DNA from: Phlegmacium glaucopus
Lineage: Eukaryota; Basidiomycota; Agaricomycetes; Agaricales; Cortinariaceae
Reading direction: 5' to 3'
DNA: 64,000 nt
Assembly (NCBI GenBank): GCA_015039465.1
Contig: MU130621.1
Coordinates: 63,387 to 127,386, forward strand
Shown here: in pieces, positions 23,094-35,377 of the stretch
How positions within the stretch are numbered: the stretch's first letter is position 1
Layout of the letters: the number at the start of each line of letters is the position of its first letter
Made by a program: the position numbers and the translations under genes
The notes under the pieces: model-generated
Told to the model about the DNA's origin: nothing
Seen by the model: only the letters and a program-made list of their open reading frames with translations
Databases searched by the model: none

Positions 23094-23888
23094 CTTCGAG
23101 TCTGGCAGTAGGGCATACTTAAAACGGAATCTTTTCAAGTTAGCGATCCCATCTTTCGGACAATCGAAGAGTTGAAAATGCGGTATAGTCACGGTAATTC
23201 GCGTTATCTGATACCTATCGAGAAGTAAATCATTGATCCATTCAGCCACAGGAAGACAGCTGCAATGGTTCTGGAGAATTGAAATTCCGAAGTTCGTGTA
23301 GGATTCCACCGGAAGTATACATATCGTGAGGCAATCGTTTGCAAATGACTTGCATAATGATTAGGGGTATCATTACTAAATAAGGTTATTCAGAGTAGGG
23401 TATTTCATTTGAGCTTCATTTGAATTTTTGAAAGAACCCTCATTTAATCTCGGTAGCATTAAGTTGGTACCTCACATGATATACCACAACAACGAAGGTC
23501 CTGCCGACGGATTATTATCCCTATAAGTTGAATTCCTTCTGGTGTACACTATGAGATAATTTGAGAGCGAGTTCATAAAAATTCTCATAGAGGTTTATCT
23601 CAAGTTTATCTACATATACATTTCGTTGTCTATATTGGCAGACAGTGAAATTAAACCGGCCCTCGGAATGCAACAGATGATATGGATCGACAAATCGGGC
23701 CTGGCAGGTATTAGGGTGCAGCTTGTATGTATATATTGCGATATTTATGTATCATATGATGTTTAACTTTGGGATCTGAGAGGTTCGTCTACCAATGAAA
23801 AACCAGTCAGTGGGACATGTTCACGTACAAGAGAATCGATAACACCAAACATAGGAAAGTGCTGATCTTATCAATCACATTGTCTTCA
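23094..23888. other. intergenic
   Basis: AT-rich spacer. No gene or repeat is supported. Confidence 0.4.
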
Positions 23889-25130
23889 TCAGCATCTGTT
23901 TGGAACAGGTTTTTCGAGTGAGTCTTGGCTTTGTCCGTGGCGGTTTTCTTTCTTCTTTCGCCATGTGAATATCTTGATGGAACTTCCATACTCCTCGTTA
24001 CTGCCTCGTTTCTTCTTCCATTCAGCTGGTGACAGCCACGACCTTCGCCTTTTTTTTTCCCGCTCCTTAATCTCCGGGCTTGAGTTGTTACAACTCGACC
24101 AGCCCATTGCAAAGAATTTTTCGAAGAGGTGAGGATGTTTAAATTTGGAGTAGGATCTGATCACTTCTACTTGTGCAATGCGTGATATGACACTCCGAAA
24201 GGGCCGAGATGGGTCAATCACCTCGATCTAACATAAAAAGCTAATTTGATAGTAGAACATGAGTCTAAAACAATTACGGACTAAATGATGCTCCGGTTTT
24301 GGAATACCTCGTTTTGTTTTTGACCGATATTCTGGGTACCATATCAGTTCCGAGGTACTATAGAGCATGAGGAAGGAGGAAGATCTCGTTAGTGCAGGTT
24401 TGAAGTTTGCATTGATTGGAAACAATTGTTTTTTGATCATATATCCTGTCAAGCAGTACTCTCATGCTTCCTTGGGAGTTCATTCTTGCCGGCTTGTGAA
24501 TTCCACGATAAGGCATGCCATGGATAAGATAAGATTGCCTACACGAAGCCCGGACGACCAAGGGTCAGGTCTGAGCTGTCAATCATCGATCGATTTCTGG
24601 GGTACTCGGCACCGCTTCGCAAAGGTAACCTGGTACCTGTGATCATTAACAACCGTAAGTATCTTATAACTTGTATTCATGTTTTTCAAGGTCTTGATGA
24701 GTGAAAAGCAAGGTCTCTTTCATCGATACATTTCCACTGCATGGTTTTGCAATTAGCACACATTTTTCAGAACTTCATGGTTGTCTTGGTTTCCCGGACT
24801 TCGGAACAGCGGGTCGAGGAGAACAGCTTTGCAAGCTCGAATAGAAGCAGAGGCTGACAGCGAATGAGGAGGATTGTTTGGTCCCGGCGAGAGTGGACTT
24901 CCGGGTGAAAAGGATTCAGGAAGCACAAGAACCATATTACAGTACGAAAAAACGCCTTGCGTTTGCTTGTATTCTCTATTATCTGGGACAATCTGGGCTA
25001 TCCACGAGATAGAAGCTGTGCCATCTGAGATATCAAAATGATGAATGTTCTTTTGACGTGACAGTGACACATCAAATTACAAATCTGTGCTGGCTGCCAA
25101 TCTTTCCTGGCTGATACTCCTCGCAATATT
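23889..25130 (-). other. coding-like fragments, gene not resolved
   Basis: Several minus-strand blocks have acceptable codon use and splice-like edges but I could not join them. They include DEYCEEYQPGKIGSQHRF (about 25085-25140), NIHHFDISDGTASISWIAQI (about 24985-25050), VPGYLCEAVPSTPEIDR (about 24582-24632), SELIWYPEYRSKTKR (about 24310-24355), and IEVIDPSRPFRSVISRIAQV running into a long basic tail (23889-24230). The last block follows a plausible intron. I recognise no family. It may be a gene divergent from the polyketide synthase or a decayed one; stops at several joints favour decay. Confidence 0.3.
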
Positions 25131-25407
25131 CGTCCAACCGGATATCTTTATTCTCCGTGATTCTTATGCTTCGGACTCTTCACATCTGGGGTGGCGTTGA
25201 ATCAGTTGAATAGTGAATGAACGGGAATCATTGGTCCCGTCAACGATGCTGGCAGGTCTAGCTAGAATGGCTCATCTTACAAATTGTTAATAATAGTATG
25301 GCGTCAAAAAACACGTAAGTCACCCGGTGGTTCATTCGAACCCTTCCATTATTCATTGCTAAACTAGTACTTGGTCCTCGCGATTCCTTTATCTGATTTT
25401 TCGGCGG

Positions 25408-25413
25408 TATAAG
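25408..25413 (+). promoter_or_regulatory. TATA-like box of the polyketide synthase
   Basis: tataag in the context ggcggtataagatttg lies 79 bp before the ATG of the synthase gene. It is the only TATA-like word I picked out in the last 120 bp. Confidence 0.35.
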
Positions 25414-25486
25414 ATTTGCCGTACCGATAGCTCTGGTTGCCTCTTATACTCCCGAGCATCTGCTGCAGGGAACTTATTGAAAAACG

Positions 25487-28400
25487 ATGTCTGCCCAGTT
25501 TCCTGTCGCGATTGTCGGTATAGGATGTAGGCTTCCTGGAGGTTCTGATACCAAGGAATTATATTATGAATTTCTTCGCAACAAAGTAAGCATCCAGGTA
25601 CTGTTCAGCACAATGCTCATGTTTGACCTCATTGTAGGGCGATGGGATGTCCGAACCTCCCCCTGATAGATGGGATCACAAAGAATGGGGAAGCAGTACG
25701 ACCATGTTTCACTCGTATCTCGTCTTCAGCTCAAATGTGATCGTGCAGGCCGCCCGGATGAACCAGGAAAGTATAACGTCGCTATGTGCGGGTTTATCAA
25801 GGATATCGATCAGTTCGACACTCGCGAGTTCGGAATATCGATGAAGGAAGCACAACAACTTGACCCATCTTCGCGTCTTATTCTCGAAGTCGCTCATCTG
25901 GTTGGTGCCGTCCTATTTCAATCTGTCTTCTTCCTCATTCCTCCCTATAGGCTCTTTTAGACTCTGGAATTGACTACAGAGGTTCTAACACCGGCGTCTA
26001 CATAGGACAACTTTTGATATCAGCCTCTGAGCTGGGAAATGGCGATCGCTATGAAGTTAACAGTTACCAAGGACTAGGAAAATGCATTTCCCTTCGATCC
26101 AACCGGGTATCATTCACTTTCGACTTGCGTGGGCCCTCTTTGATGGTCGATACTGGTAAGTAAAGTATGAAAGTTGGAACGACTACTTGGGTCTCACATT
26201 AGTTCATTGAATAGCTTGCTCGTCCTCCGCGACAGCCATGCACATGGCTATGAATGCTATCAAACTCGGAGAGATTGACCAAGCTCTGATCATCGGTAAT
26301 GTCGTATGAATAATAGACTGGCTAACTGGCTAATTTTGATTAGGCGGGAATGTCATAGCTCAACCAGTAACCAACGTGATGTTTTCGAAAACGGGAATTC
26401 TGTCTCCTACAGGTTCCTCAAAATCCTTCGATGCAGCGGCAGACGGATATGCCAGGTACATATACATTCTCGTTCACGATCTACCGCATTCTAAGTTCTC
26501 ACCTTGATCCCAAGGGCTGAAGGATTTGGAGCAATCATGATCAAACGTCTTGATAAAGCACTTACAGATGGCGACACCGTCTATTCCGTCATCACGGGTA
26601 GTGCGATCAACTCCAACGGAAAGGGGGTTAGTTTGACGATGCCCAAGGCCAGTATGCAAGCAGAAACGATCAGACAAGCATACGCCCATGCCAATAGGAA
26701 ACCAAGCGAAGCATTTTTCGTCGAGTTACATGCTACGGGCACCTCTGTTGGTGATCCTATCGAAGCAAACATTGTTGGTCAGGTCTTTTCAGAAGAACGC
26801 GAGTCAGATAGAGTTTTGAGGTGAAAATCAGTCTCCACCAAGCGATTTTCTTGCTAAACGTATCTTTACAGAATTGGCAGTGTAAAATCGAACATTGGCC
26901 ATACTGAAGGATGCAGTTTTTTAGCGAGTCTGATCAAAGTTTCGCTCATGCTGAAGCACAAAGAGATAATCCCGAATATCCGCTTCAACAACCCTAACCC
27001 GAAAATCGACTTCAAGAAGTGGTTAATGAGGGTTCAAACCGAGGTGTGTAACTCCCCTTCATTAACCCTTGATACAACGGGGTTATATCTTGAGATTTAG
27101 TTGGAGCAAATCACACCGGAACAGGCAGCCGCAGACGGGAAATGGATTGCTTCCGTTTCTTCTTCCGGAATTGGCGGATCAAACTCGCACATGGTTCTTG
27201 AGACCCTTGAAACGGTAAACACTACCACCACGCTAGCAATTACCGAGTCCCAGCAGACCATCTCTAATAAACCATTGTACCTTTTCGTCATCGCGGCCCT
27301 CACTGGGCCATCCCTTGTCCCCTGGAAAGATGCCCTCACGAAATTTTACCAAGACACCACAGACGACCGAGTTCTGCGTTCATTGACATACGATCTTGCC
27401 CGCAAATCTCGTTCGTGTCCTGCTCGCTCCTTCGCAGTGGCCCCCGCTCTATCACCCGACCTCAAATTCTCTAAGCCAGCTGTTATTAACATGGATGCAA
27501 ACCCCATTCTCTGCCTTGTTTTCTCCGGGCAGGGACCGCAGCATATTGCAATGGGACGAGAGCTTTGTGCAGCATACCCCGTCTTTCTATCTGCTGTGAA
27601 GGACTGCGATGAGATTTTAGTCGGAACTTATGGGAAAGAATCGTTTTTGGAGCGGACTGGTCTTTTCGTTCCTGGAGAGCAAGCAAAGCTTCCTGAAAAG
27701 GATGTTTGGCCTATCGAAGAAGTCGTCTATTCAATCGTATTCATGCAGCTTGCTTTGGTCGACCTTATCAAGAGTCTTGGAATCGAATATACCTACACTC
27801 TCGGCCATAGGTGAGTATCTCAATTCTTAACTTGGAGGCCATAAAATAACGACTTCCCACTTTCAAAAAGCATCGGAGAAATCGCCATGGGCTACGCATC
27901 GGGCCACTACAGTAAGAAGACCGCAGTAGGAATCGCTGCAGCACGCGCGACCGCAATGGCAACAGTCAGCGGTAACGGCAGTATGATAGCCCTCGGCGCT
28001 TGCTACCACAGGGCGAAATACATGATAAAACATATCTTGGCGGATGCCCAAGCCGAGGAAGGTCTTTGGATCGCCGCCATTAACTCACCAAAGGATGTCA
28101 CTGTTGCTGGCGATGATAAGCTCATCGACATGCTTGTTTCGCTTGCCCAGGAACGAGGGACCTTCGTAGTCAAGTTGAAAGTGACTTGCGCTTTCCACAC
28201 ACCTTTAATGGACCCGTGCGAGCAAGAATTCAGGAAGCTGGTAAAACTTGCTTTTGCAGATGGCATGGGCAAGCCTGTGGTTCGTACTATGTCCACCGTC
28301 TATGCAGGCTGGCTGCAACGTGAAATGGATGAAGAGTACTGCTGGGACAACATCCGTCAGCCAGTATTGTTCGGTAAACCCGTCGACGATATCGTAAAGG

Positions 28401-31400
28401 AAAGAGGACCTGAAGGCGTCGTATTCCTTGAGATTTCACCCCATCCTGTCCTCCAGGCTTATATCAACAGCTGTGGTGGCAAAGCGTTCAGTCTTGTCCG
28501 ACGACCTAATCCAAAGGTACCCGCGAAAAACACTGGGGAGCATCAACAACTTCTCGAGGGAATTGGTAGCCTTTTGAGTGCGGGTTTCAAAGGGATCAAT
28601 TTTGCTAAGCTCTGTGCTACTCCTGACGGACGACAAGATTTCATCCAGTGCGAATTACCAGAATTTCCTTACAATCGATCCAAATGTTGGTCAGAGTCGG
28701 CAGCCGATCGATCGATGCGCCTTCAATCAAAACGCAGACCTCTCGCTAGCACCATGTTCCGATTGAACTGCGACACTCATCCCGATCTCGCTGGACATGT
28801 CATATTCGAACGGCCAATATTCCCTGCCTCGGGGTAAGTTCAAATTCACGTCAACTCTCTGAATCATTGATTTTTTTAATGTGTACCATCAGGTATGTCG
28901 AGAGTATTCTTGAGAATGGCGCTATGGTTGTGAGCGACGTCAAGATCCTTCGTCCGCTCATGCTTGGTGCGCGCGGGTCTGATCCTGGTCATGTTGGTTG
29001 CATAAACGACGGCAAAGAATTCGAGTTCCGAGTCGCGACGTCGAACACTTATGATAATGGATATATCAAGCTCGACACGATCTATGCTACTGGCGCTTTC
29101 TTGACCAGCAACCCCCAATTCGATCCTGATGAGCCCATACGCTTTGATGTTGATTCGAAGCTTGCCCTCTCCCGCTGCTCCATCACGGGGGAAGAGTTCT
29201 ACCAAGCCATCCCAACGATATATGGATACCAAGACAATTTCTCTAGTTATATTAAGGAGATTCACGAACTACCTGACGATGACAGCTGGGGCGGATCCGC
29301 GTACCTCATCAAGCTCGAAATCCCAGAAAATGACGACAACGGTTATGTCATCCATCCAAGTATTCTAGACAGCATCATGCACTCGACTTTGGCAGCGTTC
29401 ATCGATATGGATACTAAATCATTTGACTTCACTGAAAACCTCTTACCAGTGAAGATCGAGCAGATCACTCGATGGGATAAAGGCGACAATAGTGATCTTG
29501 ACTTTGATTTGCAGGGTACCATCTGGGCCTACCTTACCATCACTACTTGGGCCCCCAGTGGTCCTTGCAGATCCAATCTCATCGTTGCTAATTCAGAGTC
29601 GCGGGTTATCCTCACTATCGACGGAATGGAATGTGCGATTGCCCCACAGGAGCAGTTCGACATGGAGGAGTGCTTTACGACGATTTGGCAACCGAAACTG
29701 TTTCCTGTTGCAGGTTTTACTCTCCCATCAATTGAAGATCTTGCTACGCCATCCTATATTCGTCAGGTCTTTGACGGCCTCATTGACAAAGCTACGGTTG
29801 CTGGCCGGCATGTTATTCGCGTTCTTGATTTAGATACATCTTCGGTGGTTGCGAACGCTGTCGGTGAATCTCTCGTCGCTATACCTAGCAACAAGCTTCT
29901 CGTAGATTACTTCCTAGCAGGAATGACCCCCGAAGATGCAGATGAAAAGGCACGAGCCCTATCATATCCCCGCGCTAGACCCTTCGTTTATGACCCCACG
30001 CATGCTAATGCTGGTGTATCTCCTGAAGAGGCAGATGCGAAGGTACGAGCCATGGCCCGCCCTGAACCGGATCCCAATTCCGGTTTAACCCCTGAAGACG
30101 CAGAAGAGATAGCACGAGCCATGGCTCGTGCTAGACAAGCCGAGTTGGATCCCAATTCTGGTGAATATGCTATGGTTTTCACTAGGTAACTTATGCAATT
30201 ATTCGTTGTTTTATTATGTATCTGATCATAACATAGCTTCGATATCCTGTTCCAAGTGATCGACGCTTCAATTTCGGCTTCGGATGTTGATACGCTTCTT
30301 CAATATTTGGCTCCCTGTGGCGTTCTTGTTTTGTTGTACAGTAAGTTATTCTTGTTCACATTCGCGATCATTAAAAGTTGTCTGATTTGGTTAATTTAGA
30401 ACCAACTTCGGCTGACTCGGAGAAGCCTGATTCGGAGAAGCCTGATTCAGAGAAGCCCGACGCAGAGAAGCCCGACGCAGAGAAGCCCGACGCAGAGAAG
30501 CCCGACGCAGAGAAGCCCGACGCAGAGAAGCCTGACTCAGAGACGCCCGACTTAGAGAAGCCCGACTCACCCGACTCAGAGAAGCCTGAGTTAGAGAAGT
30601 CTGACCCAGAGAAGCCTGAGGGCGAACAAGCCCTGATGCTCCAAGCTTTCCAGCAGATCCCTAAATCCGACATTTCAGTTGTGAACTTGGATAATGGCGA
30701 AGCTCTCATCCTAGTCCGCTCCCGTCCACCTTGCGTCGTCCCAGCGAAAGAGGATGCGGTACCCCAAGTCGTCATACATCACTTCACACGTGGCACTGAA
30801 GCAGAGCTAGTCGAAGTCGTCAATCAACTCCCTGAAAACTCAGAAATTTGGATTCTCGGAGATGATAACGCTATAGGCATCGGCGCGTTGGGTATCGCAG
30901 CTTGCATCATCGCCGAATCACCCAATTTTGTTGTTCGCTCTCTGTTATTTGAGAATAGGAACATGTCTCTGGCGGCTAGAGAAGAAATTGTGAAAACCCT
31001 TCGTCAGATCCCTTCGCTTCTTGAACAACACTTGAAGTACACCCGCACTGGCGCTATTTATGTACGCAGACTCGTATATCACCCTACAGCCACCCAGGCC
31101 AGTCTCGCCCCTGGTGTCGCGATCGAATCTCCCTTTGAAAAGGGTCAAATCTCTGCATATTTCCCTCCAACTATCAAGGACACGGATGTTCAAATATCAG
31201 TTGAAGTTTTCGGCATAGATAGCATTTCAGCGGACAAGCCATCAGTAGCTTTCGTTGGGAAAGTTTCTCATATCGGAGCGGAAGTGAAAAATATTTCCAT
31301 AGCGAGTAAAGTACGTCAAGTCTTCTTATCATTTAATACTCTCTTCAAGAACCTGATTGTATTTACCCCACCGAAAGGTTGTCGGAATCGCGAAGCATCC

Positions 31401-34400
31401 CATCACGGATATTGTTGTGTTGGATGAGAAGTCGATTACAGTGCTTCCTAGCGATGTTCCTGACGGTGATGCTGTCGCTCTGCCTGTCATCGCTTTGGTC
31501 CCATGGTTGGCACTTGCAGAATATGCTCCGATATCGAGTTCCTCTGTAATTCTTCTCCACGACGCAAGTACACGTAAGTTTGTTTATCGTTAATTATTCT
31601 GGCAGGCCTGTGACTTACTGTGTTTTCAGATGTTGGATTTGGTGCTGTGCAACTTTGTCAACGCTTTGGCGCTAAATTCTTCTGTACCGTAGCAACACCA
31701 GCTGACGCAAAGCGACTTTCTGATGAACTCAATGTGGATGAACAAGCAATCGCGACCTCATTGTTTACAAACGCTACCACCCCCGCTCTCCAAACTTGGT
31801 TGTCGGAGAATAAACTCAGTGGTTTCGACATTGTTTTCAATCTCCTAGGTAGCTCGATGAACGCGACCATTTTTGACCTTCTGACGCCAACGGGTCAATA
31901 CATTCACAACAAGTCGAACACTGTCGATCAAGTCAAGATCCCTTCAGGTGCTCCAATGACTCGAGTCATTGACGTCCCCAAGCTTGTAGAGTTGTGCCCT
32001 TCCAATATAGCATCGAGTCTAGGGAGCCTGTTGACTGCTCATATCTCTACTCCTTTCAAACTGCAGTCGCAATCTACGTCTGTTTCACACCTATCCGGCT
32101 CAACGGGTCCTTCCGTACCAAAGTCTGAAGTACTAGTTGCTACACCCGATGTCCCAAGGCCTATTCACATCAAATCTGGCCAACTATTCAACCCGCGGAA
32201 AAGCTATATTCTCGTTGGCGGCTCGAGTGAACTCGGAGTTCGTATCTCGGTCTGGATGGCAACTCGTGGTGCTCGTCATATCATTTTGACCAGTAGACGT
32301 GGTCCGGCGGCATTGGGCAAGATGGACAAGGTGTACCTCCGCCACCTCCAATTAATGGACGTAACAATGGACGTTATTGCTGCAGATGCGCGCAGCGGTG
32401 AGGACATGACAGGTGTCGTAGTTCATGCAAATAATACGGCTCCGATTGGCGGAGTATTTCTCATGACGGTTGTCTCTCATGATGGGATGTTCTCTGGCAT
32501 GAAGCAAGAGTCCTTCGACGACGTTTACTTCTCCAAAGTGATTGCGCTACACACTTTTCTGAAAATCGTCAACCCCGCCGCGCTAGACTTCCTCCTTCTC
32601 TTCTCAACCATTGGTTCGGTTTTCGGCAATGCAGGCCAATCAGCGTATTGTGCATCGCAACTGTACGTGATACGCGACTGTTTTTTTTGATAGAAATACC
32701 GAATTAACTCTCTTCAACTTAGCTATCTGGATCGTATCGCTGAATCACTGCCAAACACGGTCTCAATTTCTCTCCCTCCGATTTCTGATTCCGGGATGTT
32801 CAAACGCTTGCTCCAGTCTTCGAAAGGGCGTTCGAGCTCCAAAATGGCCATGAAGATTGGGGTCACTACTGCGCAGGCCTGCGATTTCATCGCCGACTCT
32901 ATCATTCGGCAAATTTCACATTACGTTCCGGCGATTGCTATGAAGCATGTGCCTATGGTGTTCTCGACTTGCGAACCCCTTCTATACAATCATATACTCC
33001 CGACACGGTTTTTGGTTAAACAGTCAGACAACGAACGTGGCACCATTGAAACCCCAGCAAGTTTACTCGGGGAACTTTTAGGTCTGAGTATCGATCAAAT
33101 CGCCAATGACGTTACTTTGAAAGATTATGGATTGGATTCTCTTGGAGGTTCGTTGATTACTTTCAATGGGAAGCTACGTTTCTCACTTACAATTTCTTCT
33201 TTAAGCTATCCGTTATAGCAAGGAACTGGCGGGTCACTTTGGTATCAAAGTTGGCCAGCTAGAGCTTCTCGGGGCTATGAACATTGGACTCCTTAATGAT
33301 ATGGTCGCCGCTAGCAATAAATTTGGACACCCTGCTTTAGAAGGACCAGACGATGCCGATGCCAAATACATATCGGCTCCTCAAACAAATCTCATGAAAC
33401 AGATTGCATTTGGTGATGCCGTTACAACGAATGCATCGCGTCTGCAATCACGTATTTGGCTTTCTCACGTATGTATTATCTCCTCTCTTTTAAATATTAA
33501 TTCTGAAGTGGTTAAAATGTAGCTCCAAACTAAAAAGCTAAACGGAAGTGCTGGTCAATGCGAAAATCACGGATTACTCATGACAATCAGCTCTCCTACT
33601 GATATAGATATCGTTCGCATGCGCGAAGCATTCGCTGAAGTCATTCAACGTCATGGTGCCCTCCGCACCGCCTTCTTTTTAAGTCAAGGAAGGCTCGAGC
33701 AATGCGTGTATCCATTCCTGGACTTTGAGATCAATGTCGTTGATCTCAAGGCTGAGGCGGATGCGGAACGAAAGGCATACAAGATGTCATTAGACATATG
33801 TGAAGAACTCGATCTCATCCTTGAAAAGCTACCCCTCTTCAGAGCGACCGTCTTCAATCTTGGCAATGATACGTGGAGCATCAGTTTCATCTCCCACCAG
33901 ATGTATGTCGTTCCTTCCCCATACCTTTCTTCAGTCTAACAGAGATTTTATAGCGTGATGGACCAAGCTTCCCTTGGCGTAATATTCCACGAACTGCTCA
34001 TGTTGTATCACAAAGGTATCGAGAGCCTCGAGCCTCAAGACATGCATTTTTCCGATTTGAGCGACTGGCTTTTCCAAACCTCCGACCATCGCGCCGAGAC
34101 ACAAGCGCAACAGCGCGAATTCTGGAATGAGACCCTGAAAGATGTTCAACCAACATACCTTATGCCTTCGACACCGTCCGAGCAACCGCTATCAGATCTC
34201 ACCCAAATGACGGCGACTGTGGATGCTAGCACACTGGAGCTATGTCATAGCCTCATGAAGGAGGCTGGAGCAACTCCATCTGAAGGATTCTTTGCCGTTT
34301 ACAACACCCTTTTGTGCAATCTTTCGTCTCAAGAGACGATGGTTGTCGGTACCGCCGTCACACAACGCCACACAGCTCAGCTAGCTAACGTCATTGGGCC

Positions 34401-34923
34401 TCTCACCACCCTCCTACCAATCAAGACAACCGTTGACCCCAATCAAACATTCCAGGAGTATCTCACCGGTCTCAAGACAGATCTATCCAAGGGCGTTGAG
34501 AATAGCGACGTCATTTATGAGGAGATCAACCCCGAGATCCTAGACCCTTCGGCACGCCCAAGGTACTTCAGGCATTCGTTTGCCTACAATGGGATGAACC
34601 TGGACGCTATCTCGGAACTCGAAATGGAAGGGATGCAGGTGCAACACTTCCGTCCCTTGTCGACAATCAAGGACGAACCTCAGGAGCTCCATCTCGATGT
34701 ATATGGCAAGACTGGTCGTGTCATTCTTCAATTCAACAACCATATATTCTCTGAGGAGGATGCAAGAAAGATCCTTGACACATACATTGCTTTCGTTGAA
34801 GCCGTATGCCGTTCACCGGACTCCAAGATATGCGATCTAGACTCCGTATTTAAACCCTCTGAACCGACGCCAGTGACGGCCTTAGAAACCGATAGCTTGC
34901 TCGCAGTAACCAACGTAATTTGA
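25487..34923 (+). CDS. highly reducing type I polyketide synthase, KS-AT-DH-(MT/ER decayed)-KR-ACP-C
   Basis: Nineteen exons give 8433 nt and 2810 residues: 25487-25585, 25638-25695, 25749-25900, 25951-26155, 26215-26295, 26344-26455, 26515-26820, 26872-27043, 27101-27810, 27871-28833, 28893-30185, 30237-30340, 30400-31310, 31378-31573, 31630-32662, 32723-33147, 33206-33468, 33523-33902, 33954-34923. KS has VDTACSSS, HATGT and NIGHTEG, so the Cys and both His are kept. AT has GQGPQH, GHSIGE and AFHTP. DH has the His in [18 protein letters not shown] and the Asp in IHPSILDS. The methyltransferase region is reduced and carries repeats. The enoylreductase nucleotide site is degraded ([14 protein letters not shown]). 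KR keeps VGGSSELG and the Ser/Tyr of STIGS...[11 protein letters not shown] has DYGLDSLGA. The C-terminal condensation domain reads HQIVMDQ in place of HHxxxDG. Predicted product: a partly reduced, unsaturated polyketide chain, released by an unclear route. Confidence 0.93.
30411..30620 (+). repeat. 15-bp coding minisatellite ([10 protein letters not shown] repeats) in the synthase
   Basis: About 13 tandem copies of a 15-bp unit, gacgcagagaagccc, encode Asp-(Ala/Ser)-Glu-Lys-Pro. The central five copies are identical or nearly so; the outer ones have drifted ([15 protein letters not shown]). The array stays in frame at the start of exon 13, just after the remnant [19 protein letters not shown] of the methyltransferase region. 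Near-identity in the centre suggests recent slippage. Confidence 0.9.
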
Positions 34924-35377
34924 ACATCATCTCTTTTTGTACAGTATGTAGTCACAATACCAATTTAACAAATCTCTTTCTTTTCATGAATCATCATCAT
35001 ACGGTGTGGATAGATTTGTTAGTTTCTAATGGCTTTGCCAACGGTGGACCAAAGCTTCAAGGTCATGACTATGATTGATCGTAGATGAATATATAAGCTA
35101 TGTCTTTTCAGCCAAAAGAGGCGTCCCATACATCGTTAACCGGCACCTTAAACAAACTTCCCATAGATATATATATTCTAAAGGTATTCCGTTGATCAAG
35201 GAGGCACCGGGAATTGAACCGGCTTAAAAGTATTTCTAATAATGCTTCAAAAATCTATTTTTAATGCGTGCCTATAACTCCCTATACCCCAGGTTTTTAT
35301 GTAAAAATTTCGGTGCCTCTTGCCGTTGATGCAACCTACAAGGAACCATCAGGGACCGTACACTCTGAACGATAGTA
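34924..35377. other. 3' flank of the polyketide synthase gene
   Basis: Probable 3' untranslated region, with AT-rich words after the stop, then the small inverted repeat at 35201-35319. No gene is seen. Confidence 0.5.
35201..35319. repeat. 119-bp miniature inverted repeat
   Basis: The ends read aggcaccgggaatt and, on the other strand, aggcaccgaaattt. Short direct repeats ccgttgat lie just outside (35188-35195 and after 35323). The left half resembles the T-arm of a tRNA read on the minus strand, but no cloverleaf can be drawn. It is perhaps a very small MITE. Confidence 0.4.

Noticed and set aside
30371..30775. Ser/Gly-rich 134-codon frame on the minus strand ([10 protein letters not shown] repeats)
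   Set aside because: It is the reverse complement of the AEKPD minisatellite in the polyketide synthase.
35201..35225. tRNA-like T-arm (ggttcaattcccggtgcc on the minus strand)
   Set aside because: No matching acceptor stem at the right distance, no anticodon arm, and the sequence is explained as one half of a small inverted repeat.
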